From positions 20,432-84,431 of the forward strand of contig JACPTI010000093.1 in NCBI GenBank assembly GCA_016192845.1: 64,000 nt of DNA, read 5' to 3'. Within the stretch, counting starts at the first letter, position 1, and every line of letters starts with the position of its first letter. The notes beneath the pieces are model-generated. The model worked only from the letters and a program-made list of their open reading frames with translations, was not told the DNA's origin and made no database searches. A program made the position numbers and the translations under genes. Origin of the DNA: Acidobacteriota bacterium. Its GTDB lineage: Bacteria > Acidobacteriota > Vicinamibacteria > Vicinamibacterales > UBA2999. Below are positions 63,944 through 64,000 of this stretch, one piece after another.

Positions 63944-64000
63944 ATGAAAGAAGTAGCGGCATCCAACGACCGAGGTCGAAGGTGTTGACGGACTTGCGTT

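Overview
The window is GC-rich, densely coded DNA from what looks like a free-living diderm bacterium. LptD, an Oar/TonB-type receptor relic, secreted HAF-repeat and beta-helix proteins, an ECF sigma factor, a membrane pyrophosphatase, a K+-uptake pair and many signal-peptide proteins together suggest Acidobacteriota, probably a Vicinamibacteria-like lineage. This is an inference from gene content and style; there is no rRNA or tRNA gene here to anchor it.

Layout. 1-13.7 kb is accessory DNA rich in gene relics: a reverse-transcriptase fragment, a site-2 protease fragment with a mutated zinc motif, a TonB receptor with a nonsense codon and no C-terminus, a short-chain dehydrogenase with its middle deleted, and an L,D-transpeptidase scrap. 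Among them are intact genes: an RHH/PIN toxin-antitoxin pair, a nucleotide-carrier/HEAT/cNMP fusion, two tandem secreted kinase-like proteins and a PPP-type phosphatase. 13.7-30 kb holds HupE/UreJ, a cupredoxin/HD-GYP/beta-barrel operon, an M1 peptidase, a bicupin, a MetE-like enzyme, trkA-trkH, an slipin-nfeD pair, a REP-associated transposase with its palindromes, and an NPP-type phosphodiesterase. 30-41.9 kb has a PA2779/PA2778-like pair (the second frameshifted), a small membrane gene split by a ~110 bp inverted-repeat element, a TPP riboswitch with thiC, a Clp ATPase and a radical SAM protein. 41.9-50.6 kb is one compact minus-strand operon running deoxynucleoside kinase, accD, folC, lptD, rmlA, an rmlC-like gene, rmlB and an rmd-like gene, tying fatty-acid and folate supply to LPS export and deoxyhexose synthesis. 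50.6-64 kb has a HEAT/cyclophilin lipoprotein, two tiny lysine-rich ORFs, ddl, then the core plus-strand operon tgt-yajC-secD-secF-uppP-DUF502-hppA.

The most unusual signals are non-coding or very small. (1) About ten intergenic islands are each built from a different 7-8 nt word, repeated in one arm and reverse-complemented in the other, so each can fold into one long hairpin. They sit between convergent, divergent and co-directional genes, and several run into start codons, signal-peptide codons or stop codons. (2) Two nearly identical 16-17 residue Lys/Ala ORFs each have their own ribosome site and intrinsic terminator, and one has a near-consensus promoter. (3) Six genes start exactly 6 nt after a TANNNT -10 box, as expected for leaderless mRNAs. 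(4) A MITE-like insertion. (5) Tandem secreted kinase-fold proteins that keep the catalytic Asp motif but lack the usual ATP-binding lysine.
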